From positions 248,001-312,000 of the forward strand of contig NZ_QKNS01000007.1 in the NCBI RefSeq assembly GCF_003231285.1: DNA of 64,000 nucleotides, written 5' to 3'. Position numbers and translations under genes: made by a program. Positions within the stretch are counted from its first letter, which is position 1, and each line of letters begins with the position of its first letter. The DNA comes from Hymenobacter sediminis (GTDB lineage Bacteria > Bacteroidota > Bacteroidia > Cytophagales > Hymenobacteraceae). The notes under the pieces were generated by a model, which saw nothing but the letters and a program-made list of their open reading frames with translations, was not told the DNA's origin and made no database searches. Positions 24,362 to 32,881 of this stretch are shown one piece after another.

Positions 24362-25921
24362 ATGCGTTATACATTCTCCCGCTTTCTGCTGGCCGCGGCG
24401 CTGCTCGGTCCGGTAGCTACTACTACGGCCCGCGCTGCCGAGGTAGTAGAACTGCGCCAGCCCAACGCCGCCAAGGTGGTGGTGAAGCTGCAGTTCCGCA
24501 ACGGCTCGGCCTCCGACCCCGTGGGCAAAGAAGGTCTCACCTACCTTACCAGCCAGCTTGTGACGGAAGGCGGCACCAAAGACCTGACGTCGGCTCAGCT
24601 CAAAGACTTGCTTTACCCCATGGCGGCGCGCTACTACGCCACCACCGACAAGGAAGTCACGACTTTCACCTTCGAGTTTCACAAGGACTTCATCGACAAG
24701 TTTTACCCAGTGCTGCGCGGGCTCATGCTCACGCCCAGCTTCACCCAGGAAGACTTCGACCGCCTGAAAAGCAACCAGCTCAACTACGTGGAGCAGGTTA
24801 TTCGGGCCTCGTCGGATGAAGACTACAGCAAGTTTGCCCTGGAGGACCAACTGTTCCGCGGCTCCCGCTACCAGCACATGACGCGCGGTACGGCCGCTGG
24901 CGTCAAGAGCATCACCCTGGCCGATGTAAAGCAGTATTACGCTACCGCTTTCGGCACCGATAACCTGACCATTGGGCTGGCCGGAAACTACCCCGCGTCG
25001 TTTGCCAAGCAACTGGAAGCCGACCTGAAAAAACTGCCCAAAAGCTCGGTAAAAACGCCCATTCCGGTGGCAGCCATGCCCAACGGCATCCACGTTGAAA
25101 TCATCAGCAAGCCCGATGCGCTCGGCTCGGCCGTGTACGCGGGCTTCCCGATCAAAACCACTCGCGCCGAGGATGATTTTGCGGCCCTGATGGTGGCAAA
25201 TTCCTGGCTGGGTGAGCACCGCAAAAGCTACGGCAAGCTCTACGACAAAATCCGCACGACCCGCTCGATGAACTACGGCGACTACAGCTACATCGAGTGG
25301 TACGAGGCGGGTGGCTCTAACATGCTACCGGTTCCGGGTGTACCGCGCCACGCCAACTACGCCAGCCTCTGGCTGCGCCCTGTGCAGATTGCCGAAGGCC
25401 TACGTAAGCAATACCCCACCGAACTGGGCGACCTGAAAGTAGGCCACGCCCCCTTCGCCCTGCGCCTAGCCGTGCGCGAAATGGACAACGTGGTGAAGAA
25501 TGGCCTGAGCAAGGAAGACTTCGAGCGGACCCGCACCTTCCTGCGTTCCTACGTGAAGCTCTACGGCACTACCCCCGCCAAGCAACTGGGCTTCCTGCTC
25601 GATTCGCGCTTCTACGGCCGCAAGAACTGGCTGCAGGATGTGGATGCCCAACTCGCTAAATTCACCGTAGATGACGTGAACCGCGCCATGCGTAAGCACT
25701 GGCAGGTGCAGAATATGTTCGTGACCATCGTGACGGACGACAGCGAGGCCCAGCCCCTAGCCGACGTGCTCAAGAACAACACGCCCTCGCCTATGAGCTA
25801 CGCCAACGTGGTGAAGGCCGGCTTGCCCAAGGAGGTAGTAGCCGAAGACGCCGAAGTAGCCAACTACAAGCTCAACGTGACGGAGGTAAAGGTGATTAAC
25901 ACGAACGACACGTTCCGGTAA
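24362..25921 (+). CDS. M16 family peptidase, non-catalytic subunit
   Basis: A 519-residue protein with a signal peptide (cleavage near ARAA). It has the two-domain M16 fold, but the HxxEH zinc motif is replaced by GLTYLTSQL at the equivalent place. It therefore cannot bind zinc in the standard way and is expected to be the non-catalytic half of a heterodimer with the gene just upstream. A RTTRSMNYGDYSYIEWYE segment keeps the Arg/Tyr-rich substrate loop of such subunits. It is translated 33 nt after the partner's stop. Confidence 0.9.
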   Translation: MRYTFSRFLLAAALLGPVATTTARAAEVVELRQPNAAKVVVKLQFRNGSASDPVGKEGLTYLTSQLVTEGGTKDLTSAQLKDLLYPMAARYYATTDKEVTTFTFEFHKDFIDKFYPVLRGLMLTPSFTQEDFDRLKSNQLNYVEQVIRASSDEDYSKFALEDQLFRGSRYQHMTRGTAAGVKSITLADVKQYYATAFGTDNLTIGLAGNYPASFAKQLEADLKKLPKSSVKTPIPVAAMPNGIHVEIISKPDALGSAVYAGFPIKTTRAEDDFAALMVANSWLGEHRKSYGKLYDKIRTTRSMNYGDYSYIEWYEAGGSNMLPVPGVPRHANYASLWLRPVQIAEGLRKQYPTELGDLKVGHAPFALRLAVREMDNVVKNGLSKEDFERTRTFLRSYVKLYGTTPAKQLGFLLDSRFYGRKNWLQDVDAQLAKFTVDDVNRAMRKHWQVQNMFVTIVTDDSEAQPLADVLKNNTPSPMSYANVVKAGLPKEVVAEDAEVANYKLNVTEVKVINTNDTFR

Positions 25922-25958
25922 GCCATCATTCCGCTCGGAATCACAGGTGTTTCTACAG

Positions 25959-25998
25959 AAAGCCGCTTTGGGTAGCTCCCGAAGCGGTTTTTCTTTTT
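25959..25998 (+). terminator. Terminator after the M16 pair
   Basis: A CCGCTT/AAGCGG stem with an inner GGG/CCC pair and a short loop is followed by TTTTTCTTTTTT. It lies about 40 bp after the stop. Confidence 0.75.
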
Positions 25999-26086
25999 TA
26001 CGGACGGATTAAACCCTACCCCCGCCTCTGCATCTATGCCAATGAATCCGGATACAACATCTCTTCCCACTAGCGTTTACGTCTTC

Positions 26087-26959
26087 ATGAAAGCTATTAC
26101 CCTCGCGCTGGCTCTGTCCCTACTGCTGGGAGGCTCGGCCGTGCAAGCTCAGAACACTCAGGCCCGTCAGAGTGCCCCTGCCCGCAAGGAACTCCGCGAG
26201 TACTACCAGCAGAATGTGCTGCCCGTAGTGCGCCAGCAGCGCCAGAAGCTGGAAGCCCAGCTAACTACTTCAGACAAAGCTCAGCTCACCCTCTACCGTG
26301 CCCAACTCAAGGAAACCCGTCAGAAAGCCAAGGCGCTTCGCCAGAGCTTCCGCCCGGCCGGAACGCCCGCCGGCACCCGCCCCGAGCTAACCGACGCCCA
26401 GAAGCAACAACTCCAGCAGCTACGCACCGAAACCAAAGCTATTCTGCAGAATGTAAGCCAGCTAGCCCAGAAGTACGAAGGCGACATTGCCAAGCTGGCC
26501 CAGGAAGTGCAGCCTCAGAAGGAAAAATGGCAGGCTGATACCAAAGCCATCCTGGCCCGCACCGCTACCCCTGAGCAGCAAGCCAAAGCCGGTAAGGGCA
26601 AGCACCAGCGCCATGCCGGTGGCATGCGGCGCTACTTCCAGCCTACCTCCTTTCTGCTGCTCAACCCCAATGCGCCCACCCAAACGCCTACCCCCACCGA
26701 GCGCGGCAGTGTAGGCGTGTACCCCAACCCCTCCGTGAGTACCAACCAGTTGGAGTATGAGGTGAAGAAAGCCGGCCCCGTAACGGTAGAACTGCTCGAT
26801 GGGCGCGGCAACACGCTGCGCACCGTAGCTCAGGAACCCAAGGTGGAGAAGGGCTCCCACACGCTGTCGGTGAACGTGGCCGATCTACCAGTAGGGACCT
26901 ACTACTTCAAAATCACCACCCGTTCGGGCGCGGAAACCAAGCGCTTCGTGAAGGAATAA
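26087..26959 (+). CDS. Secreted protein with T9SS type A sorting domain
   Basis: A 290-residue protein with a signal peptide (MKAITLALALSLLLGG, cleavage near VQAQ). Residues 25-160 are long helices rich in Gln, Lys and Arg (QQNVLPVVRQQRQKLEAQL), an extended coiled-coil-like region resembling Spy/CpxP-type helices. The last 85 residues form a T9SS C-terminal sorting domain: GVYPNPSVS, then VELLDGRGNTLRTV and a final DLPVGTYYFKI. Such proteins cross the outer membrane by the type IX secretion system. The start at 26087 matches the signal peptide. Confidence 0.9.
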   Translation: MKAITLALALSLLLGGSAVQAQNTQARQSAPARKELREYYQQNVLPVVRQQRQKLEAQLTTSDKAQLTLYRAQLKETRQKAKALRQSFRPAGTPAGTRPELTDAQKQQLQQLRTETKAILQNVSQLAQKYEGDIAKLAQEVQPQKEKWQADTKAILARTATPEQQAKAGKGKHQRHAGGMRRYFQPTSFLLLNPNAPTQTPTPTERGSVGVYPNPSVSTNQLEYEVKKAGPVTVELLDGRGNTLRTVAQEPKVEKGSHTLSVNVADLPVGTYYFKITTRSGAETKRFVKE

Positions 26960-27002
26960 GCAGTTACGTACTAGCCTTCAATAATTGGATAAAGCCAGCG
27001 TT

Positions 27003-27040
27003 ACACAAGCCGGTCTGCGGAAGCGGGCCGGCTTTGTTGT
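27003..27040 (+). terminator. Terminator after the T9SS cargo gene
   Basis: AAGCCGG (27007-27013) pairs with CCGGCTT (27028-27034), followed by TGTTGT. The T run is poor. Confidence 0.5.
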
Positions 27041-27102
27041 ATTCAGTTGCGGCGGGAGCTTTCTCTTTTCAGCTTGGCGGCGGGAGCTGCTGAGCGGCGT
27101 GT

Positions 27103-27110
27103 TATCTTTA
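27103..27110 (+). promoter_or_regulatory. -7 promoter element of the lipoprotein gene at 27117
   Basis: TATCTTTA, one mismatch from consensus, ends 6 nt before the ATG at 27117. The resulting transcript would have almost no leader. Confidence 0.5.
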
Positions 27111-27116
27111 CGGCCT

Positions 27117-27683
27117 ATGCTGCGCTCCTTTCTTACCTGGATTCTTGTTCTGACCACCACTGTGCTGGTAGCGGCCTGCTGCGGCTCCAAAGCTTGCGAG
27201 TGCAACGATACCTACGCTGATGCCATCGGTCTGCAATTCAGCAAAGCCAATTTCAAGGATACACTCCGGGGGTTTTATCCCTCCTACATCGACACTGTGT
27301 ACCTGATTCGGACTCCGCGCGACCCTAAACAGCGCCCCCTAGCCGATACCGTAGCAGTAGCCCGAGACCCTTCCTTGGTATTTACCCGGCCCATTATTAT
27401 CAACAATACCACTCCGTTTTCTTCTGTGACCAGCCTTAAACTGGATGCTTACCGCTATACTCTGTACTTGGCTAAAACTCGTCGTGCTAAGCCTACCTAC
27501 ACCTATAAAATAGATAATATTGAACTTGAAACCCGTTACCAGGGCGATGGTTGCTGCACCTGCTACCAGAACTCGAACAAGACAGTAACCGTCATTGACC
27601 AAAAGGGCATTTCGCAGCAGTTCGACCTGACGGATACCAGCGGCAACAACGAGCTTAAGACTATTACAATTGAACGGTTTTAG
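27117..27683 (+). CDS. Putative Cys-rich lipoprotein
   Basis: A 188-residue protein. A lipoprotein signal (WILVLTTTVLVAAC) puts the acylated Cys at residue 21, within CCGSKACEC. More Cys (GDGCCTCYQN) appear near the C-terminus, so disulphides or metal binding are possible. The middle is beta-rich. I recognise no family. The upstream extension (44 codons) in the same frame is rejected because it spans a terminator and a -7 box, and the signal peptide begins exactly at 27117. Confidence 0.74.
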   Translation: MLRSFLTWILVLTTTVLVAACCGSKACECNDTYADAIGLQFSKANFKDTLRGFYPSYIDTVYLIRTPRDPKQRPLADTVAVARDPSLVFTRPIIINNTTPFSSVTSLKLDAYRYTLYLAKTRRAKPTYTYKIDNIELETRYQGDGCCTCYQNSNKTVTVIDQKGISQQFDLTDTSGNNELKTITIERF

Positions 27684-27836
27684 CCCAACAGTAGCTTAGG
27701 GCTCGGCTACTGATACCAGTACCTTTCGATTCCGGTGCCGGTACACGTCCGTTGGTCCTGCTCCTACCGTATAGGCTATTGCGCTACCCCTTTATTTTGC
27801 CTTTGTACGCTAGCTGAGGTAGCGCGCTTCTGGTTT

Positions 27837-30161
27837 ATGCTGAAAGAACCCACCACGGCAGTTACGCCTACATTTCCCTTCCAGACTACGCTTAGCTTGG
27901 AACCCCTGATTGCCTATTGGCAAAAGGGTGAGAGCTCTCAGAATGTGGGCGTGGCTATGCTGGCCAAGGCGGTCAGTGAACAGGTAGCCAGTGCTGACTG
28001 GTCGCGGGGTATCATTCAGGATCTGAAGCTGCTGGAATGCAACTGCGACCTAGTTGAAACCCTGATGTTGGCGGTATTTCCGCCGGCTTCCTTTGATACC
28101 GACATTGCCGGCGCCATTGCCCCGTTTCAGCGCCACAGCTTCTACCACACCCCACGCTTTGCGGAGGTGCTGCTGAACCCTTCCAAGTCCATTAAGCAGC
28201 CGCTGAACATTGATATGCGGACGCTGGAAGTGTACACCACCCGCATGGCCTACCAGCTGATTCTGGAGAAAGTGTACGGGGTACACCTTCCCCTGCAGGG
28301 CACTATTATCTTCACCGTTCCTGACTACAGCATTGGTCTTTACCGCCACTATGGGGTAGAGTTCAACTCTACGTTCGTGGAAATCAGGGTGCACGGCGAC
28401 AAGCCAGAATTAACCCCAGAGCAGCTCGACCACCTAGCCCGCAACCCACACCGCGCCGATTTGTGGCAGCAGATGCTCCCGCCTCACCACTTCGAGCTGG
28501 TAGGCTTCAACATTCTGCACTTGGTAGATGTCACGGAGCAAGAAATCCTCTCGGAGCTGAAGTACGATTTGCTGGAGCGCGACGTGCTGCAGGCCTCCGA
28601 CCGCTTGGAGCAGATCCAGGAAAAGCTGCGGGTGCTGTTCGGGCGGCCGTTTTTGCAGCTAGGCATTGCGGCTTACGATGAGAAGAAGCGCGCTTTCGTG
28701 GATTTCGGCCGCAAAATCAACCACAGCTTCCTGACCAAGCAGGTGCACAGCCCCGACGCCGGATCCGGCTTCCGCCAAATTTATAGCCAACTCTGGGCCG
28801 ACCGCCAACCGTTGGTGCTAGAAGACGTGGAGCAGGCCAATATTCCTGAGGATCTGCGCCAGCAGATTCTTAGCCTCGGCATCCGCTCAGCCATTCTGGC
28901 CCTGCTACCCTACGGCGACGATATCGTGGGCCTGTTGGAGTTGGGTTCGCCCAACGTAGGCGACCTGAGTGAGTTCAGCCTGGAAAATGTAAATCAGTTT
29001 GTGCCTTTGTTCGCGGTGGCGGTAAAGCGCAACGCCGAGGATATCCAGACGCGCGTGCAGGCCATCATCAAAGAGAAATTCACGGCCATTCATCCCACCA
29101 TGGAATGGCGCTTTACCGATGCCGCCCAAAATCTGCTGCAAAAGCTGGAAGACGGCAACAAAAGCGCCGAAATGGAGGACATCGTGTTCCACGACGTGTA
29201 CCCATTGCATGGCTCCAGCGACATCAGGGGTAGCAGCACAGCCCGCAACGAGGCTATTCAGGGCGACTTGATTGAGCACCTGACTCTAGCCGGGAAGGTG
29301 CTCAAGAAGGCCGCTGAGTTCCAGCAGCTACCCATCCTGGACGAGCTAAAGTTCTACGTCAACAAAAACCTTCGCCGTCTGCGTGAGGGAATTCTGTCTG
29401 GTGATGAAGTCAGCATTTTTGAGTCGCTACGCACGGAAGTAGAGCCTTTATTTGAGTACCTGAGCCAGAATACGCCTGATCTGCGACCTATTATTCGCCA
29501 GTATTGGGCTAACATCGACCCGGAGCTAGGGATTCTGTACAAGCGCCGCAAGGCTTTTGAGGAAACTACTACGCTGCTTAATGATGCCGTCAGCAATTAC
29601 CTCGATGAGGAGGATGCCAAGGCACAGGCAATGTTTCCGCACTACTTCCAGCGCTTCAAAACCGATGGCGTAGAGCACAACATCTACGTGGGGGCTTCTT
29701 TGGTGGAAAACAAGCCGTTTGACCTGGTTTTCCTGAAAAATCTGCGCCTGTGGCAGCTTCTGGTGATGGTAGAAATTACCCGCCGCACGGCCGCCCTGCG
29801 CCCAACCCTGCCCATGCCGCTGGAAACCACCCAGCTAATTCTTATTCACAGCCAGCCCCTGAGCATCCGCTTCCGGCAGGATGAGCGCCAGTTTGACGTG
29901 GACGGCGCCTACAATATCCGCTACGAAATCATCAAGAAGCGTATTGATAAGGCCACCGTGCAGGGTACCGGCGAGCGGCTTACCCAGCCCGGCAAAATCG
30001 CGCTGGTGTACTCCCAACAGCGCGACGCCGACGAGTATGAAGAATACATCGACTACCTCCAGGACCGCGACCTGCTAGAGCCTGAAGTAGAATACTTGGA
30101 GCTGGAAGAACTACAAGGCGTAAAAGGCCTATTGGCGTTGCGAGTAAAGGTAAAGTTGTGA
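27837..30161 (+). CDS. Large GAF-like domain protein
   Basis: A 774-residue cytoplasmic protein. The region near residues 290-410 (VDFGRKINHSFLTKQV, ADRQPLVLEDV, AILALLPYGDDIVGLLEL) matches a GAF-type small-molecule or signalling domain. Long helical and alpha/beta regions flank it, without kinase, HTH or cyclase motifs. The final part contains EYLELEELQGVKGLLALRV. It resembles conserved large GAF proteins of Cytophagales with no assigned role. The start at 27837 follows an AT-rich stretch; the 34-codon upstream extension lacks homologue-like character. Confidence 0.75.
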   Translation: MLKEPTTAVTPTFPFQTTLSLEPLIAYWQKGESSQNVGVAMLAKAVSEQVASADWSRGIIQDLKLLECNCDLVETLMLAVFPPASFDTDIAGAIAPFQRHSFYHTPRFAEVLLNPSKSIKQPLNIDMRTLEVYTTRMAYQLILEKVYGVHLPLQGTIIFTVPDYSIGLYRHYGVEFNSTFVEIRVHGDKPELTPEQLDHLARNPHRADLWQQMLPPHHFELVGFNILHLVDVTEQEILSELKYDLLERDVLQASDRLEQIQEKLRVLFGRPFLQLGIAAYDEKKRAFVDFGRKINHSFLTKQVHSPDAGSGFRQIYSQLWADRQPLVLEDVEQANIPEDLRQQILSLGIRSAILALLPYGDDIVGLLELGSPNVGDLSEFSLENVNQFVPLFAVAVKRNAEDIQTRVQAIIKEKFTAIHPTMEWRFTDAAQNLLQKLEDGNKSAEMEDIVFHDVYPLHGSSDIRGSSTARNEAIQGDLIEHLTLAGKVLKKAAEFQQLPILDELKFYVNKNLRRLREGILSGDEVSIFESLRTEVEPLFEYLSQNTPDLRPIIRQYWANIDPELGILYKRRKAFEETTTLLNDAVSNYLDEEDAKAQAMFPHYFQRFKTDGVEHNIYVGASLVENKPFDLVFLKNLRLWQLLVMVEITRRTAALRPTLPMPLETTQLILIHSQPLSIRFRQDERQFDVDGAYNIRYEIIKKRIDKATVQGTGERLTQPGKIALVYSQQRDADEYEEYIDYLQDRDLLEPEVEYLELEELQGVKGLLALRVKVKL

Positions 30162-30182
30162 GATAAGTAATTGGTAGTGAAT

Positions 30183-30217
30183 CGTAACAGGTGACAAAAG
30201 GTGTGATACCTGTTACG
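30183..30217. terminator. Inverted repeat between convergent genes
   Basis: CGTAACAGGT (30183-30192) and ACCTGTTACG (30208-30217) are exact complements around a 15-nt loop. It lies between the ends of the GAF-like gene (+) and the PAP2 gene (-). There is no T run. Confidence 0.55.
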
Positions 30218-30896
30218 CTTTACCTTCTACAATCTCGCTACTCTCCCGCCACCAGAGCCGCAGGGCGGTGCGCAACAGAATCAACCAGAAGAGCCCAGCC
30301 GCGAAGCCAGCTAGCACATCGGTAGCATAGTGCACGTGCAGATATACCCGCGTCAGGCCGATGAGCAGGGCAAACAGTAGCAATAAAAAGGCCCAGAGGG
30401 GATGACGCCGGTGCCGCCAAAGCAGCCAGGCTAAGCAGCCGTAAAGGGCCAGCCCGATCATGGCGTGGCCGCTGGGGAAACTCAGGCCCTGCTGAAAAAT
30501 AAGCGCCGAAGAAGGCCGCACGCGCTGGAAATGGGTTTTGAGAATTTGGTTTAGCAGAGCAGCCCCGGCTACGGCCAGAAATATTTCCAGCCCCTCACGC
30601 TTGTGTCCAAGTATCCGCAACACAACAGGTATCCCTACCCCCGCCCCCACCAGAAAAGGCAAAGAAGCAAAAAACGTCAGGCCATAGACTAAAGTAGTTA
30701 GGCTAGGCCAGGTGGCGCGTAGCACATCCATTTGCCCAAAAGCCCATTCATCGAACCCTGCGGAGCGCTGCACAAACACTACCCGTGTAAGGTAAAAGAA
30801 CAGTAGGGCCGACAGCAAAAAGACACCTCCCACCAAAGCTACTTCCAGCGTCAGCAAGCTAAACAGGGCAAGTAAGCGGCCGGCGAAAGACTTCAT
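30213..30896 (-). CDS. PAP2-family lipid phosphatase (first copy)
   Basis: A 227-residue integral membrane protein with about six helices. The three PAP2 motifs are complete: KTHFQRVRP (KxxxxxxRP), PSGHAMIGL, and the distal LTRVYLHVHYATDV (SRxxxxxHxxxD-like, Thr in place of Ser). Family members remove phosphate from undecaprenyl diphosphate, phosphatidate or phosphatidylglycerol phosphate on the periplasmic face. Substrate cannot be read. It lies upstream of a tRNA-Leu and is a close relative of the gene at 31338-32054. The ATG at 30899 is an alternative start. Confidence 0.93.
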   Translation of the reverse strand: MKSFAGRLLALFSLLTLEVALVGGVFLLSALLFFYLTRVVFVQRSAGFDEWAFGQMDVLRATWPSLTTLVYGLTFFASLPFLVGAGVGIPVVLRILGHKREGLEIFLAVAGAALLNQILKTHFQRVRPSSALIFQQGLSFPSGHAMIGLALYGCLAWLLWRHRRHPLWAFLLLLFALLIGLTRVYLHVHYATDVLAGFAAGLFWLILLRTALRLWWRESSEIVEGKA

Positions 30897-31091
30897 CATC
30901 GGGACGATAGGCTGATGGGGTTACTTGTTTAGCCAGGGGTAGGAGAGCCGAGCGGTACCTTGCCCCCACTGGAAAGTCCTGCGAAAATCATTGAAGTTTG
31001 CTTTCCTGTGACTTTACGATTTCTGATCTTCCCCGAAGGCCTTACGAAAATCAGCGAAATCAAATTTATCAGCGCAAACCAGTGATAAAAC

Positions 31092-31122
31092 AAAAAAGCC
31101 GACCCATTTCTGGATCGGCTTT
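31092..31122 (-). terminator. Terminator of tRNA-Leu
   Basis: Read on the minus strand, a 12-bp stem (one G-T wobble) with a GAAA tetraloop is followed by a TTTTTT run. It begins 3 nt after the tRNA 3' end. Confidence 0.88.
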
Positions 31123-31124
31123 CG

Positions 31125-31206
31125 TGCGCTCGGAGAGACTCGAACTCTCACACCTTTCGGAACTGCCGCCTGAAGACAGCGCGTCTACCAATTTCGCCAC
31201 AAGCGC
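31125..31206 (-). tRNA. tRNA-Leu (anticodon CAG)
   Basis: An 82-nt class II tRNA on the minus strand. The 7-bp acceptor stem (GCGCTTG with CGAGCGC, one G-T), the D-arm with TTGGTAGAC, a 5-bp anticodon stem with loop TTCAGGC (anticodon CAG), a 13-nt long variable arm and a T-arm with TTCGAGT all fold cleanly. The discriminator is A, as needed for LeuRS, and CCA is not encoded. It is followed directly by a strong terminator and decodes CTG. Confidence 0.95.
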
Positions 31207-31337
31207 AGCTCTTTTATCATCTGACCGCCGTGGTGGTTGTCATTTGATGCTGCAAAGATAGGGGGCTTTTTCGGACCGAGTCAAGTTTTCGAACAAAAAA
31301 ACCGATAAAATATTTCTCAAAAAGCTTCGATTCTGCG

Positions 31338-32054
31338 CTATGTAGGCTGTTTTTCAGTTGATTGCAGTTGATTTTTGAATCGTTTTTTTACCACTATTTC
31401 TAATTGTTTCAGTAGCGGAATTGCCACAATCAGCCAGCCTACCCCCGCCGTGAAGCCGGCCAGCACATCGGTTGCGTAATGCACTCGCAGGTACACCCGC
31501 GTTAGGCCGATGAGCAGGATCAGTAGCAGTAATCCGACCACCAGGGGGTAGCGTACAGCTGGCCGCCGCTGGTGCGTCCAGACGAGGTAGATAAGCAGGC
31601 CATAAAAAGAAGCCGATATCATGGCGTGCCCGCTAGGAAAGCTCAGGCCCGACGCCGAAGTAAGCGGCAGCAACGGGCGCGGCCGATGATACAGCTGCTT
31701 GAGCACCAAGTTTAAGGTGATGCTACCCAGAGCCACCACTGGCACCAGCAGGGAATACCAACGGTGCTGCTTCGCTACTAAAAACCAGCCGATCAGCAGT
31801 AAGGCCGCCGCGGAAATAAAATTACGCGAGGCCAGAAACGTAATGGCCTCTACCCATTGCTGGCGGCTGGGGCCCAGTACCTGCCGCGACCAGCGAAAAG
31901 CGGCGGCATCAAACGTGGCCGCATCTTGGTCGAACACTTCCCGGCTCAGAGCCAAGAACAGCACAACGCCCAGCGTGCCCAGAATTAGGGTAATAGCAAA
32001 TTCAGTTACAAAAAGGGTAATACCGGCCAGCAACCGGCGCAACGTCGTCGTCAT
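31338..32054 (-). CDS. PAP2-family lipid phosphatase (second copy)
   Basis: A 238-residue membrane protein, paralogous to the gene at 30213-30896. It keeps all motifs in near-identical wording: KQLYHRPRP, PSGHAMISASFYGLL and LTRVYLRVHYATDVLAGF. Both carry the same N-terminal plan (a long first helix, a loop with FDAAAFRW or FDEWAFGQ). The two genes flank tRNA-Leu, which suggests an old tandem duplication around it. It starts at ATG 32054, 63 bp from the divergent methyltransferase gene. Confidence 0.93.
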   Translation of the reverse strand: MTTTLRRLLAGITLFVTEFAITLILGTLGVVLFLALSREVFDQDAATFDAAAFRWSRQVLGPSRQQWVEAITFLASRNFISAAALLLIGWFLVAKQHRWYSLLVPVVALGSITLNLVLKQLYHRPRPLLPLTSASGLSFPSGHAMISASFYGLLIYLVWTHQRRPAVRYPLVVGLLLLILLIGLTRVYLRVHYATDVLAGFTAGVGWLIVAIPLLKQLEIVVKKRFKNQLQSTEKQPT

Positions 32055-32106
32055 AGCTCCTGATACGACGCGGCCGGTAATTTGTCGATGCTACCTCCTA
32101 CCCTGT

Positions 32107-32114
32107 TAGCTTTG
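32107..32114 (+). promoter_or_regulatory. -7 promoter element of the methyltransferase gene
   Basis: TAGCTTTG is an exact TAnnTTTG match, only 3 nt before the ATG at 32118. If used, transcription would start at or just inside the gene. Confidence 0.5.
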
Positions 32115-32117
32115 CCT

Positions 32118-32762
32118 ATGCCTCGTCTTCCTGATTCCGGCTTCGATTTCGTGGCCTCCTTCTACGACCCATTGGCCCGGCTAGTGTATGGGCGCAGCCT
32201 GCAGCGGGCTCAACAGGCCGCGCTGGCGACAGGTTTGCCCGCAGAAGAGGGCCGCGTGCTCATTATCGGGGGCGGCACGGGCTGGGTGCTGGGCGAGGTA
32301 CTACGGCGACAGCCCGGCGCGCGGGTGCTGTACTTGGAAGCCTCGCCCCAAATGCTGCACCACAGCCAGGCTTGGCTGTCCCGGCACCTACCCCAACATA
32401 CCGGCCAAGTGGAATTCAGGCTGGGAACAGAAGCGGATTTGCGGGCCAATGAGCAGTTTGAAGCGGTAGTGACCTTTTTCTTTCTAGATCTGTTCGAGCC
32501 GCATCGGTTGCGGCTATTGGTTCGGCGGCTGCACGCAGCGCTGGCGCCAGGCGGTGTCTGGCTTCTGGCTGATTTTGCTGTGCCTCAGCGCTGGTGGCAT
32601 GCGCTGTTGCTGCGGCTGATGTATTGGTTTTTTGGTCTCACCACCGGTATTGGCGCGCGGCAGCGGCCTCCTATAGAGCCAGAACTCATGCGGCAAGGCT
32701 TATCGGCGGCACCGGTCGGCCGGTTTTTCGGAGGTATGATAAAGGCCAGCGTGTGGCGGTAG
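32118..32762 (+). CDS. Class I SAM-dependent methyltransferase
   Basis: A 214-residue protein. The SAM-binding motif I is VLIIGGGTGWVLG near residue 47, and motif II (VLYLEASPQML) supplies the acidic ribose-binding Glu. Later motifs (EFRLGTEADL, AVVTFFFLDLFE) follow the UbiE/Methyltransf_25 pattern. The substrate is unknown. A hydrophobic helix at the C-terminus (LLLRLMYWFFGLTT) suggests it acts at the membrane, for example on a lipid. The start at 32118 follows an exact -7 box by 3 nt; two upstream starts in the same frame exist. Confidence 0.85.
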   Translation: MPRLPDSGFDFVASFYDPLARLVYGRSLQRAQQAALATGLPAEEGRVLIIGGGTGWVLGEVLRRQPGARVLYLEASPQMLHHSQAWLSRHLPQHTGQVEFRLGTEADLRANEQFEAVVTFFFLDLFEPHRLRLLVRRLHAALAPGGVWLLADFAVPQRWWHALLLRLMYWFFGLTTGIGARQRPPIEPELMRQGLSAAPVGRFFGGMIKASVWR

Positions 32763-32881
32763 CGCCGTTGCAGGAGGTTAAATCATCTGTCTTTCCCAGT
32801 TTCTGCTTCTAATGCTGTCAGCTCTGCTGAAGACATGTTAGGTTAGCGTTTCCTTTCTATTTCCTTTCCATTTCTCTGCGT

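Noticed and set aside
23843-25219. 458-codon open frame on the minus strand opposite the M16 pair
   Set aside because: It is the antisense of two well-supported peptidase genes; high GC at third positions keeps this frame open. Its translation is low-complexity and Gly/His-rich.
30998-31261. 87-codon frame spanning the tRNA-Leu region on the plus strand
   Set aside because: It runs antisense through a clear tRNA and its terminator, so it is not a gene.
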